From: Prevotella sp. | GTDB lineage: Bacteria > Bacteroidota > Bacteroidia > Bacteroidales > Bacteroidaceae | Length of the DNA: 32,651 nucleotides | Reading direction: 5' to 3' | Assembly (NCBI GenBank): GCA_017508965.1 | Contig: JAFWQT010000089.1 | Location: 1 to 32,651 of the forward strand | Part shown: piece by piece, positions 1-7,372 of the stretch | Layout: each line of letters opens with the position of its first letter | How positions within the stretch are numbered: position 1 is the first letter of the stretch | The notes under the pieces: model-generated | What the model was told of the DNA's origin: nothing | What the model saw: only the letters and a program-made list of their open reading frames with translations | Database searches by the model: none | Translations under genes and position numbers: made by a program

Positions 1-144
1 CAGGACATCTGGCGTGAGGGTGCGCTTCAGATAAAGCGCAGCATGGGCGTGCGCAAGGGCAAGGACGACAAGGCCGACTCGCTGATGATTGCCGAGTACG
101 CCATGCGCCACATGGACAAGGCCGTCATCTACGAGACGCCCTAA
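1..144 (+). pseudogene. IS110-family transposase remnant (partial, cut by window start)
   Basis: Frame 1 is open from the first base to a TAA at 142-144 and encodes 47 residues. The segment IKRSMGVRKGKDDKADS followed by IAEYAMRHMDKAV resembles the end of the DEDD nuclease domain of IS110-type transposases, where a conserved G-K-x-D-K-x-D motif carries a catalytic Asp. In intact IS110 proteins this motif is followed by a C-terminal transposase domain of well over 100 residues. Here a stop comes about 25 residues after the motif, and no recognisable C-terminal domain follows in any forward frame before the 3' end of yggS. I infer a truncated, inactive copy. The 5' part lies outside the window, so whether the N-terminal domain is intact cannot be seen. 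Confidence 0.6.
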
Positions 145-181
145 GGAGGGGAAGTATACCTTCAAGGCTCTAAACCATTCT

Positions 182-252
182 CTCCCCGCCCTATAGGGAG
201 GGGCTGGGGGAGGGTCTTCTTCCCTTTGTGGGGCTGTGGGGAGGCTCCTCCT
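182..252. repeat. G-rich intergenic repeat with an inverted repeat and G4 motif
   Basis: The 111-bp gap between the transposase remnant and yggS is very G-rich on the plus strand. It begins with an imperfect palindrome around CCCTATAGGG at 189-198. It continues with runs of 3, 4, 5 and 3 G separated by 1-2 bases (196-214) and ends with further G-runs and CTCC/TCC. Short palindromic elements of the type C-run/TATAGGGAGGGG are common between genes in Bacteroidetes, so this may be one copy of a dispersed repeat. A single window cannot prove copy number. Confidence 0.45.
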
Positions 253-255
253 TTT

Positions 256-927
256 TTAGTACACTCTCGGCCCAAAAATGGTGGTACCTACCCTGACCAT
301 TGTGCTGCGGCACTGGGTGGCTATGTGGTAGTCGTGGCTCATGCCCCAGGAGCGCTCGCAGAAGGTGGCGGCATCGCTGAAATACTTTGCCTTTACTTCG
401 TCGAAGAAATCGGCGGCAAGGGTCATCTCGTGGCGTATCTGGGCAGTGTCTTCCACATACGAGGCCATCATCATCAGACCGCAGATCTGGACATGCTGCA
501 GGGACCGCCACTCGCCGCCCTCGAGCAACTGGCGACAGGCATCGAGGGTGAGGCCGTACTTGGTCTCCTCTTCGGCTATGTGAAGCTCGAGCAGCACCTT
601 GATGACGCGGTTGTTGCGGGCGGCCTGCTTGTCGATTTCCTTCAGCAGCTTCAGCGAGTCTACGGCCTCGATCATCGAGATGTAGGGGGCGATATACTTC
701 ACCTTGTTGGTCTGCAGATGGCCGATGAAATGCCATTCTATGTCGCGGGGCAGCGACTCTACCTTCTGGCGGAGTTCCTGCTCGTGACTCTCGCCAAAGA
801 TGCGCTGGCCCTCTTCGTAGGCGGCCATGATGTACTCGTTGGGGTGGTACTTGCTGATGGCCACCAGCCGGACGCCCTCAGGCAGGTCGCCGAGCACCTG
901 GCGCAGGTTCTGCTTTACGTCGTACAT
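256..927 (-). CDS. yggS: YggS/PLPBP-family pyridoxal-phosphate homeostasis protein
   Basis: This 223-residue protein matches the YggS/PROSC family, single-domain PLP-binding proteins with an alanine-racemase-like TIM barrel and a role in vitamin B6 and amino-acid homeostasis rather than a known catalytic reaction. Visible signatures are the PLP lysine in VAISKYHP (K26), WHFIGHLQTNKVK, IEAVDSLKLLKEID, EEETKYG, ICGLMMMAS and the phosphate-binding end STMVRVGTTIFGPR. Two positions depart from the usual pattern: the usual FGEN is FGES, and the residues before STMVR read TQCR instead of an acidic-Gly stretch. Its start lies 12 bp downstream of the DUF4494 gene and it is probably the last gene of the minus-strand operon. 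The length fits the family. Confidence 0.9.
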   Translation of the reverse strand: MYDVKQNLRQVLGDLPEGVRLVAISKYHPNEYIMAAYEEGQRIFGESHEQELRQKVESLPRDIEWHFIGHLQTNKVKYIAPYISMIEAVDSLKLLKEIDKQAARNNRVIKVLLELHIAEEETKYGLTLDACRQLLEGGEWRSLQHVQICGLMMMASYVEDTAQIRHEMTLAADFFDEVKAKYFSDAATFCERSWGMSHDYHIATQCRSTMVRVGTTIFGPRVY

Positions 928-939
928 ACGCGTGGCGGG

Positions 940-1416
940 TTATTGTGCTTCTTCGTACTCGGGCTTGTCGTCGGCTTCCTTCTTGGCGTTGTGCTCGAAG
1001 ACGTCCATGATGGCGGTCTCGGCCACGCTGCTGATGACGTAGTCGATCATGGTGGTGCCCATCACTTCCTCGATGTTCTTCACGGCCTGCATGAAGCTGC
1101 CTGCCTGTACCAGGTAGTACACGTTGGAGCGCTTCTCCTTGTCGGTCTTTTCGTCGAGGGTGATAAACTGCAGCTTGGCCTTGTACCATTTGTCGGCCGA
1201 GGCAAGGTCGCTGAAGAATATCTCCTTGTAGCTGGCCTCGGCAATGTTCTTCACGTTGAACTCGCCGCTGATATATGCCGACATTTCCTCGGTGATTCTC
1301 TCTTCGGCCTCGGTGAAGCTCAGGGCATCCACGGTGTAGGCTTCCTTGACTTTCTTCTGCGAGCCGTCTTCAATTGTCTTTTCAAACTCTACTTTGGTTT
1401 CGAACCATTTCGACAT
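940..1416 (-). CDS. DUF4494 domain-containing protein
   Basis: I call a 158-residue protein beginning MSKWFETKVEFEK. An in-frame ATG 15 bases upstream would add MMRSR, but homologues I recall begin at the MSKWF sequence. It matches DUF4494, a Bacteroidetes family of unknown function usually about 150-165 residues long. The protein has no signal peptide or membrane segment. It is rich in charged residues and ends in an acidic Lys/Glu/Asp tail, so it is likely cytoplasmic. It sits between the MenA fusion gene and yggS, 12 bp before yggS, as part of the minus-strand operon. No function can be assigned from sequence. Confidence 0.8.
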   Translation of the reverse strand: MSKWFETKVEFEKTIEDGSQKKVKEAYTVDALSFTEAEERITEEMSAYISGEFNVKNIAEASYKEIFFSDLASADKWYKAKLQFITLDEKTDKEKRSNVYYLVQAGSFMQAVKNIEEVMGTTMIDYVISSVAETAIMDVFEHNAKKEADDKPEYEEAQ

Positions 1417-1446
1417 TCTTGACCTCATCATTGTTCTATATTTTTT

Positions 1447-1478
1447 AAGTTTATGAGTTTATAAGTTTAGGAGATTAG
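1447..1478. repeat. 8-bp tandem repeat (RAGTTTAT-type)
   Basis: Four octamers in a row, AAGTTTAT, GAGTTTAT, AAGTTTAG and GAGATTAG, fill the gap between the DUF4494 gene and the stop codon of the MenA fusion gene. The stop itself (1475-1477, minus strand) lies inside the last unit. A related stretch, GAGTTTATAAGTTTA, occurs at about 17663-17678 just before recN. The sequence is AT-rich and has no clear promoter or hairpin. Confidence 0.6.
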
Positions 1479-3004
1479 GGGGTTGGGTGACTATTCTGAT
1501 ACTCGTCAATCATTTCCAGGAAGAGCGAGGGCTCCTGCTGGATGCTGGTCCAGAGCCGCTTGCCGCCACGGAGCACCTGCTTGTCGAGATATTCCACCAT
1601 GTCGGCGCGGGGCGTTTTCTTATAGCAGATGCGCATGGCGTTGAGCGAGATGACATTGCCCGTCATGAACGGGATGATGATGTCGTCGCCCTTCAGGCGG
1701 ATGCCGAAGATGGTGCTCACGGTCAATGACCCCAGCTGCATCTGCTGACTGTCGATGGCGTTCCACCAGAAGATTTCGCCGTCCGGGGACGAGCATTCGA
1801 AATGCACAAACTGGCGCTTCACCTTGCGCGGACGGAAGGTGGAGGGGTTGGCCACATCGGCGGTGACCACGTCCTCGTTGAGCTCGCTGGAGGGATTTTT
1901 CACGACGAAGTTCACGGCCTTCACCTCATCGGCAGTATATTCGCGCTCCTTGCCGCCCTCCATCATGCGGAACTTGCGGTTCATCACCCTGAAGGCTCCC
2001 CCATCGCTCCAATAGCGGGTAACGTAGCCTTCGCGCTGGCTGCCGTCGTTCATCGTGACACGCACGTGTGAGAGTTCCGACTGCTGGGCCTTGGCCTCGG
2101 CGGGCGAAAGCAGCAGTCCGGCAGCAACGAGCAATCCGTAGATGAACATGTTGCGGGCCGTCTGGCCAAGGATGACGTTCAGTTCGCGGCCGTGGTTTAT
2201 CTTTTTCATCTTGCGATAGGTTTGAATGTGCAGCAACAAATAGACTAAAGGCAACAATGCGGCATAGGGATGGCCATAGACAAGGAACACAAGCCCCAGA
2301 ACGACGGCCACGATTCCTGCCGACAGATAGGCCAATTCGCCGCCGCGCCAGCCTATCCTGACCACGAGCGTGAGCTTGCCTGAGCGGCGGTCGTTATCGC
2401 GGTCGCGGTAGTTGTTGATGAGCAGCAGCGTGTCGATGACGAATCCGCAGGCCAGCGACGCGATGAACACCTCACAAGTAAGGCTGTGCTGCTGGATATA
2501 ATAGGTGACGCAGACGGGCACTATGCCGAAGAACACAAGCACCAGCAGGTCGCCCAGTCCCATGTAGCTGAGATGGGTGGTGTAGAGAAAGCAGAACAGC
2601 ACGCACAAGGCGCCCACCAGCAGCATCTCCCATCCGCCATAGAAGACGAGCGGCAGGCCCAGGCAGCACCCGAGAATCGTGGTCAACGCCATAGCACGGC
2701 GCATGGCACTGGCCGTGACCCATCCGCTTGCACATGCCCGGCGGGGGCCCAGGCGAGTCTCGTCGTCGGTTCCTTTCATGAAGTCGAAATAGTCATTCAC
2801 GAAATTGGCATCAATCTGCATGATGAAGGCAAACAGCAGGCAGAGCACGGCAGGAATCCACAGGAAGGGACGGGCGGCAGAAGCGTCGGCCCAGGCCAGC
2901 GCCAAGGCTATCACGACGGGAACGGCCGCACCGGAAAGTGTTTTCGGGCGTGCTGCCAAAAGCCAGGCCTTGGCAGAGTTGAGCTGTACGTTGTCTTCTT
3001 GCAT
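1475..3004 (-). CDS. menA: MenA-like DHNA polyprenyltransferase fused to an unknown C-terminal domain
   Basis: The 509-residue product has two parts. Residues 1 to about 300 are a UbiA-superfamily prenyltransferase of the MenA type, the membrane enzyme that attaches a polyprenyl chain to 1,4-dihydroxy-2-naphthoate in menaquinone synthesis. Both Asp-rich motifs are visible: NDYFDFMKGTDD (70-81) and NNYRDRDNDRR (197-207), among 8-9 hydrophobic helices. Residues about 307-509 are soluble, with no recognised domain. The last helix, MFIYGLLVAAGLLLSPAEAKAQ (starting at M286), looks like a cleavable signal peptide ending in A-x-A, as if a secreted protein had been joined to MenA. Ordinary MenA proteins are about 290-310 residues long. 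The gene starts 9 bp after the metallo-hydrolase gene. Confidence 0.85.
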   Translation of the reverse strand: MQEDNVQLNSAKAWLLAARPKTLSGAAVPVVIALALAWADASAARPFLWIPAVLCLLFAFIMQIDANFVNDYFDFMKGTDDETRLGPRRACASGWVTASAMRRAMALTTILGCCLGLPLVFYGGWEMLLVGALCVLFCFLYTTHLSYMGLGDLLVLVFFGIVPVCVTYYIQQHSLTCEVFIASLACGFVIDTLLLINNYRDRDNDRRSGKLTLVVRIGWRGGELAYLSAGIVAVVLGLVFLVYGHPYAALLPLVYLLLHIQTYRKMKKINHGRELNVILGQTARNMFIYGLLVAAGLLLSPAEAKAQQSELSHVRVTMNDGSQREGYVTRYWSDGGAFRVMNRKFRMMEGGKEREYTADEVKAVNFVVKNPSSELNEDVVTADVANPSTFRPRKVKRQFVHFECSSPDGEIFWWNAIDSQQMQLGSLTVSTIFGIRLKGDDIIIPFMTGNVISLNAMRICYKKTPRADMVEYLDKQVLRGGKRLWTSIQQEPSLFLEMIDEYQNSHPTP

Positions 3005-3013
3005 TTCCTATGG

Positions 3014-3826
3014 TTACAAAACAGGTTTGCACTCGAAAACCTCGGAGGGCACCTTTCGCTTGAGCACCTCGAGCTGGAAATCCTTACCTGGGATGATGCC
3101 GTAGCGGCGCAGGACCATCTCGACGGTCTTGCGGGCCAGCTCGGGATGGTTGTTCTCTTCGCTGAGATGGCAGAGCCAAACGTAGCGCAGGTCGGGGGTG
3201 GCATTCTCGGCCAGTGCCTGGGCGCATTCCTTGTTAGAGAGGTGCCCCCTTGGCCCCCTGACGCGAATCTTGAGGTGCTGCGGGTAAGGTCCCGACATGA
3301 GCATCTCCTCGTCGTGGTTGGCCTCGAGCACCAGGTAGTTGGCCTCGCTGATGTACGACTTCATCTCGTCGGTCACATAGCCGGCATCGGTCATCAGGCA
3401 GAACACCACGCCATCGACCTCGATGCGGTAGCCCACATTGTCGGAACTGTCGTGAGGAACGCCAAACGATGTAATCTTGAAATCACCCAGTTGGAAGGTC
3501 GAGCCTTTCTCGATTACCCTTGCATTGGCAGGGGCAATCTTTCTCTGTACGCAATAGTTGTTCTCTATGCCTACGTGAACATTATGGAGGGCATACACGG
3601 GCAAGTTGAATTCCTGACTCAGCATTCCCACGTATTTCACGTGGTCGGCATGGTCATGGGTTACAAGTACGGCCTTCACGTCGTCGAGTTTCAAGCCATA
3701 GTTATAAAAACCCTTCTTTAGCGAACGTATTGTAATTCCTGTATCTATCAGTATACCCTCCTTCTCAGTGAACAGATAGTAGCAATTACCGCTGCTGCCA
3801 CTGCCAAAGGATAAAAATTTCAGCAT
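3014..3826 (-). CDS. WalJ/YycJ-like metallo-beta-lactamase-fold hydrolase
   Basis: This 270-residue protein is an MBL-fold hydrolase. The metal-binding motif THDHADH supplies H57, H59, D61 and H62. Further ligand positions are visible in FGVPHDSSDN and LMTDAGYV, and WLCHLSEENNHPE lies near the C-terminus. The FGSGSSGNCYYL opening is typical of the YycJ/WalJ subgroup, proposed to have nuclease or exonuclease activity. No signal peptide is present, so it should be cytoplasmic. It is the first gene of the minus-strand operon and has a well-matched promoter immediately upstream. The substrate is not evident from sequence. Confidence 0.88.
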   Translation of the reverse strand: MLKFLSFGSGSSGNCYYLFTEKEGILIDTGITIRSLKKGFYNYGLKLDDVKAVLVTHDHADHVKYVGMLSQEFNLPVYALHNVHVGIENNYCVQRKIAPANARVIEKGSTFQLGDFKITSFGVPHDSSDNVGYRIEVDGVVFCLMTDAGYVTDEMKSYISEANYLVLEANHDEEMLMSGPYPQHLKIRVRGPRGHLSNKECAQALAENATPDLRYVWLCHLSEENNHPELARKTVEMVLRRYGIIPGKDFQLEVLKRKVPSEVFECKPVL

Positions 3827-3845
3827 TTTAGTTGTTATTTTGATG

Positions 3846-3877
3846 CAAAAGTAAGTAAAATCGGCATCATTACCAAA
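3846..3877 (-). promoter_or_regulatory. Primary-sigma promoter for the metallo-hydrolase/menA operon
   Basis: Read on the minus strand, TTTG (3874-3877) and TACTTTTG (3846-3853) are 20 bases apart. This matches the Bacteroidetes -33/-7 consensus TTTG-N19-TAnnTTTG and lies about 20 bases before the start codon at 3826. Confidence 0.75.
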
Positions 3878-3886
3878 GAAATTCGC

Positions 3887-3894
3887 TACCTTTG
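3887..3894 (+). promoter_or_regulatory. -7 box before the 3916 lipoprotein gene
   Basis: TACCTTTG followed by CATCA fits the -7 consensus TAnnTTTG and lies 22 bases before the ATG at 3916. No clear TTTG sits at the -33 distance, so the call rests on one element. Confidence 0.55.
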
Positions 3895-3915
3895 CATCAC
3901 TTTTAATAATTTTAT

Positions 3916-4380
3916 ATGAATTTAAAATATCTCTTCATAGCTCTCACAGCGTTTTTAGTGGCAGGTTGTGAGTCGGCATCGCACTTTAAGGAAGAACGCT
4001 CGGCAAGGGCTGCGGCCGACAGTTTTGCCACCTATTATTTCAACTGGCAGTTCCAGAAGGCGGCCCGTTTCGTGACCGACAGTTCACAGGTGTGGCTCCG
4101 CTATGCTGCCAGTCAGGTGCACGAGGCCGACATTAAGCTGTTGCGCGACAAGGAGGATGCCTCGGTTGAAGTGGAGGAAATTGACGTGAACGATGCAGAA
4201 ACGCCGTCGGCACGGGTGGTCGTCAGGGATTTCCTGCGGATGGATACTATCGGAACGGAAGGCCATCTGGTGGAGAAAGCCAGCTTCAGGCTGATGCTGG
4301 AACAGACGCAGCCGGAAGGAGGACAGTGGAAGGTCAGAATGGAAGGCCTACCGCAAAGTGAAAAGCGAAATCGCGACTGA
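3916..4380 (+). CDS. Small lipoprotein of unknown function
   Basis: The 154-residue product starts with a lipoprotein signal peptide, MNLKYLFIALTAFLVAGC, with lipobox LVAGC and the acylated Cys at position 18. The mature part is about 136 residues, mixed alpha/beta in character (FATYYFNWQFQKAARFV, then alternating beta-like stretches ending WKVRME). The pattern resembles NTF2-like or DUF4878-type lipoproteins, but I cannot assign it to a family. Its last 47 bases overlap the 3' end of the convergent tamL gene. The start is supported by the -7 box 22 bases upstream. Confidence 0.8.
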   Translation: MNLKYLFIALTAFLVAGCESASHFKEERSARAAADSFATYYFNWQFQKAARFVTDSSQVWLRYAASQVHEADIKLLRDKEDASVEVEEIDVNDAETPSARVVVRDFLRMDTIGTEGHLVEKASFRLMLEQTQPEGGQWKVRMEGLPQSEKRNRD

Positions 4381-6550
4381 GCCTCGGATACACGATGGGC
4401 CAGTGCTCCTTGCCGCTGTCGTAGGCGGGATTAATGGCCTTCATGCCCATGTCGAAGCGCAGGATGAAATAGTCGAAGTTGAACCTGATGCCTATTCCGT
4501 AGGCCACGGCTATCTGGTTGTAGAACTTGTCGAGCGAGAACTGTCCGTTGGGCTGACCGCTATAGTCGCGTATCGTCCAGATGTTTCCGGCATCCACGAA
4601 GAATGCTCCGTATAGTTTCCAGAACAGTTTCGACCGCAGTTCGGCATTCAGGTCAAGTTTCATGTCGCCGGTCTGGTTGATGAAGTCAATCCTGCCGTCG
4701 CTCCGCTGATAGCCTCCCGGTCCCAGTTCCCTCACGCTCCAGCCTCTCACAGAGTTGGCACCTCCCGAGAAATAGCGCTTCTCGAAGGGCAGCATGGTGG
4801 AGTTGCCGTAGGGATAGGCTATGCCGAATCCTGCATGCAGGGCCAACTGGTTGTTACGGTCGAAAGTTATCAGGTGGGTATAGTCAACATCGGCCTTTAC
4901 GTACTGGGCGTAGGCAATGCCAAGGAAGGTGTACTGCTCCTGCTGGTTCAGGGAGGCACCCGACAAGGCACTTACTGCGCGCAGCAGGTTGCCGGCTGTC
5001 TCTACGCTGGCCTTCACGGCTGTCACCCCGTTGCTGTACGACATTCCCAAACCTGTCTTCATGATGAACAGGTCCTCGTAGTTATAGCGCAGAATGGCAT
5101 TGCGGTTGGTCACGCTGTCAAGATACTCGTGCTTGAAGGTGCTTGAAATCCAGGGCATCGACACGAAGTTGAGGTCGAGCACGTCGAAACGCCACGAAAG
5201 TCGGCGGTTGCGGGTATTCTCCCAGCGGTATCTCCATGCCGCAGAAAACAACCGGCGATGGAACTCAGGACGGTTCTGCACATTCCAGCTGAAGCTGACT
5301 TCGGAGGTGGCCAGCGGATGCCGGCGGCGGATGGAATTGCCCATGAAGAAGGTCAGCAGACGGGGGAACTGCAGCTTGGCCTCCACATTATATTCTATGT
5401 AGTTCTGGTTTTGATAGCCTTCAAGACTCGTGATGGCCTCGTAGGCACCACGCACCTGCAGGCTGAATGTCTCGGAACCGCGGAAGATATTCCGGTTGGA
5501 ATAGGTAATGGAAGCCGCCGCACCGAGGTCGCCCGAAGTGTTGGTGCCTTCGGGCTGGAAACTGATGCTGTTGCGCTTGTTGGGACTCAGCTGTATGTTG
5601 CAGTCAAGCAAGGAAGAATCGCTCGATTCAACCAGACGTATATTGGTGTAACGCAGGGCGTTAAGACGGCCAAGGGCATTGTAGGTTTGCTGGAGTCCAC
5701 GCGAACTGAAATAGCTGCCCTCGGATAGCCAGGTGTTCTCTTTCAGCACACTCATGCGCAGGGGCAACGAGGTGGAGTCGTCGCTCAGATAGTTGATACG
5801 GCCTATTCTGTAGCGGGGGTGCAGGGTCTCGTCCGTGGAACTGCCAATGCGATATTTCTGCAGGTGAAGCGTCAGGTCGACGCCCTTGTTTCCGCTGACC
5901 GTATCGGCCGTGAACCGAATGAAGTCTTTGTTGAAATGATAGTAGCCGGTATCCATCAGCTGCTGAGTGATGCGCTTTCGTTCGCGGTCGAGCAGATCCA
6001 CGGTAACGTAGTCGCCCTTGTGAAGAAGGCCTTGCCGGGCATCTTCCAGCTGCAGAATTCTTGCGATGGAATCGTCCTGAATGTCGTAGGTCAGGTTATT
6101 TATATAATAAGGTGTACCGGGTTTCAGGATGAACATAACGTCAAGCCGGCGTTTCTTCACCTTGGTCTCGATATCCACCTGCGCATTCATATATCCCATG
6201 TTGTGAAGGGCCTGCGTAAGGTCGTCCCTGGTCTGCCAGGCCTGCAGCGAATCGAAGATGACGGGTGCCTCGCCAATATTCTGGAACGTGCGGTTTATCC
6301 ATTTGGTGGTGTCTTTGCTGGATAAGGCGTACATTCCCAGTGGCACCTTGAAAATGGAGAACCATTTTGAGTTCGGTTTCTGTCGGATGTACGGCTCAAG
6401 CGAAGCGGGGTCAAGGTGGCGGTCCAAGCTTTTTATTTCCACACGGTGCAGCATATACTGGCCTTCCGGCACAAATTTCTGTGCTGAACAACCTGCGAGA
6501 ATCAATACTGCCACGAAGAGCAGGAAATATATAGAGATGGACTTCTTCAC
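4334..6550 (-). CDS. tamL: TamL-type BamA/TamA-family outer-membrane lipoprotein
   Basis: The 738-residue product begins with a lipoprotein signal ending LILAGC (Cys21). It then has POTRA-like segments over roughly residues 25-330 (for example LTQALHNMGYMNAQVDIETK and RITQQLMDTGYYHFNKDF) and a C-terminal beta-barrel. The Omp85 L6 signature appears as VRGW (601-604), and the chain ends in Phe (FAVGLPF), the usual end of outer-membrane barrels. A BamA-like barrel with a lipid anchor is the hallmark of Bacteroidetes TamL, which works with TamB in envelope biogenesis. No tamB gene is adjacent: the downstream neighbour is the convergent lipoprotein gene. The role in this organism is inferred from the family. 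Confidence 0.87.
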   Translation of the reverse strand: MKKSISIYFLLFVAVLILAGCSAQKFVPEGQYMLHRVEIKSLDRHLDPASLEPYIRQKPNSKWFSIFKVPLGMYALSSKDTTKWINRTFQNIGEAPVIFDSLQAWQTRDDLTQALHNMGYMNAQVDIETKVKKRRLDVMFILKPGTPYYINNLTYDIQDDSIARILQLEDARQGLLHKGDYVTVDLLDRERKRITQQLMDTGYYHFNKDFIRFTADTVSGNKGVDLTLHLQKYRIGSSTDETLHPRYRIGRINYLSDDSTSLPLRMSVLKENTWLSEGSYFSSRGLQQTYNALGRLNALRYTNIRLVESSDSSLLDCNIQLSPNKRNSISFQPEGTNTSGDLGAAASITYSNRNIFRGSETFSLQVRGAYEAITSLEGYQNQNYIEYNVEAKLQFPRLLTFFMGNSIRRRHPLATSEVSFSWNVQNRPEFHRRLFSAAWRYRWENTRNRRLSWRFDVLDLNFVSMPWISSTFKHEYLDSVTNRNAILRYNYEDLFIMKTGLGMSYSNGVTAVKASVETAGNLLRAVSALSGASLNQQEQYTFLGIAYAQYVKADVDYTHLITFDRNNQLALHAGFGIAYPYGNSTMLPFEKRYFSGGANSVRGWSVRELGPGGYQRSDGRIDFINQTGDMKLDLNAELRSKLFWKLYGAFFVDAGNIWTIRDYSGQPNGQFSLDKFYNQIAVAYGIGIRFNFDYFILRFDMGMKAINPAYDSGKEHWPIVYPRLSRDFAFHFAVGLPF

Positions 6551-6570
6551 TAAAAAACGCTATTTCGTTG

Positions 6571-6578
6571 CAAAGGTA
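6571..6578 (-). promoter_or_regulatory. -7 box of the tamL promoter
   Basis: The minus strand reads TACCTTTGCA, matching TAnnTTTG, 20 bases before the tamL start at 6550. It lies back-to-back with the -7 box of the divergent methyltransferase gene in a 52-bp intergenic region. No clear -33 TTTG is present. Confidence 0.6.
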
Positions 6579-6590
6579 ACATTTTTTTTG

Positions 6591-6598
6591 TACTTTTG
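6591..6598 (+). promoter_or_regulatory. -7 box of the SpoU methyltransferase promoter
   Basis: TACTTTTG (then CAGC) matches TAnnTTTG and ends only four bases before the ATG at 6603. The expected transcription start falls at or within a base or two of the ATG, so the transcript may be nearly leaderless. Confidence 0.6.
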
Positions 6599-6602
6599 CA
6601 GC

Positions 6603-7364
6603 ATGATATCCAAAAATCTTATTAAACTCGTCAAGAGTCTTGAGCAGAAGAAATACCGCAGGCGCGAACAATTGTTCGTTGCCGAGGGGCCCAAAGTGGT
6701 GCACGACTTGATGGCTATCAGCGAACCGAAGCGGATTATTGCCACCGAAAGTTGGTATAGCCAGAACAATTTTGAAGCGGATGTCGTGGTAACTGAAGAT
6801 GAATTGCGGAAAATAAGTTTCCTTCAGCATCCGCAGGAAGTGATGGCTTTGTTTCCCCTTCCCGACCCTGACGAGATGATTCCCCCTGGGCTTGACCAGA
6901 CGCTGTCGCTGGCACTCGACGAAGTTCAAGACCCTGGCAATCTGGGGACGATTATCCGGCTGGCCGACTGGTTCGGCATCGGGCATATTTTCTGCAGCAT
7001 GGCAACTGCCGATGCCTTCAATCCGAAAGTAGTTCAGTCGACTATGGGTAGCATCGCCAGGGTGACGCTTCACTACACGGATTTATCGGAATTGTTCCGC
7101 CAGCTCGATGGTAAAGTGCCCGTTTACGGAACCTTTCTTGACGGGAGCAACATTTACGAGCAGCCCGGCTTGGCCAATGGCATCATCGTGATGGGGAACG
7201 AAGGCAATGGGATATCGCCAGAGGTAGAGGCCTTTGTCAGCAAACGGCTGCTCATACCCTCCTACCCCATGGGCAGACCCACGGCTGAAAGTCTGAACGT
7301 GGCCGTTGCCACGGCCATCACCTGCGCTGAATTCAGGCGCCGGCAATCGTTATCCGAAGAATAA
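6603..7364 (+). CDS. SpoU/TrmH-family RNA 2'-O-ribose methyltransferase
   Basis: This 253-residue SPOUT protein has all three SpoU motifs. Motif 1 is in DEVQDPGNLGTIIRLADW (N113, R119). Motif 2 is IVMGNEGNGIS (195-205). Motif 3 is IPSYPMGRPTAESLNVAVA (218-236), which forms the SAM-binding knot. The N-terminal segment (MISKNLIKLVKSLEQKKYRRREQLFVAEGP) is the substrate-binding region of RlmB/TsnR-like members, so 23S rRNA is the likely target, though the nucleotide cannot be read from sequence. The frame is open upstream, but that part lies inside tamL on the other strand. The ATG at 6603 follows the promoter and matches the family start. Confidence 0.9.
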   Translation: MISKNLIKLVKSLEQKKYRRREQLFVAEGPKVVHDLMAISEPKRIIATESWYSQNNFEADVVVTEDELRKISFLQHPQEVMALFPLPDPDEMIPPGLDQTLSLALDEVQDPGNLGTIIRLADWFGIGHIFCSMATADAFNPKVVQSTMGSIARVTLHYTDLSELFRQLDGKVPVYGTFLDGSNIYEQPGLANGIIVMGNEGNGISPEVEAFVSKRLLIPSYPMGRPTAESLNVAVATAITCAEFRRRQSLSEE

Positions 7365-7372
7365 GGACTGAA

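Noticed and set aside
226-1422. Long open frame (398 codons) on the plus strand opposite yggS and the DUF4494 gene.
   Set aside because: It is antisense to two recognisable genes, and its translation has no family resemblance and a biased His/Leu/Val-rich makeup typical of a shadow frame.
2486-3721. Long open frame (411 codons) on the plus strand across menA and the metallo-hydrolase gene.
   Set aside because: It is antisense to two clear genes. The translation is low in recognisable motifs and rich in His/Gln/Gly.
6258-6602. Upstream extension of the SpoU methyltransferase frame.
   Set aside because: It runs antisense inside tamL and through the divergent promoter. The family start matches the ATG at 6603.
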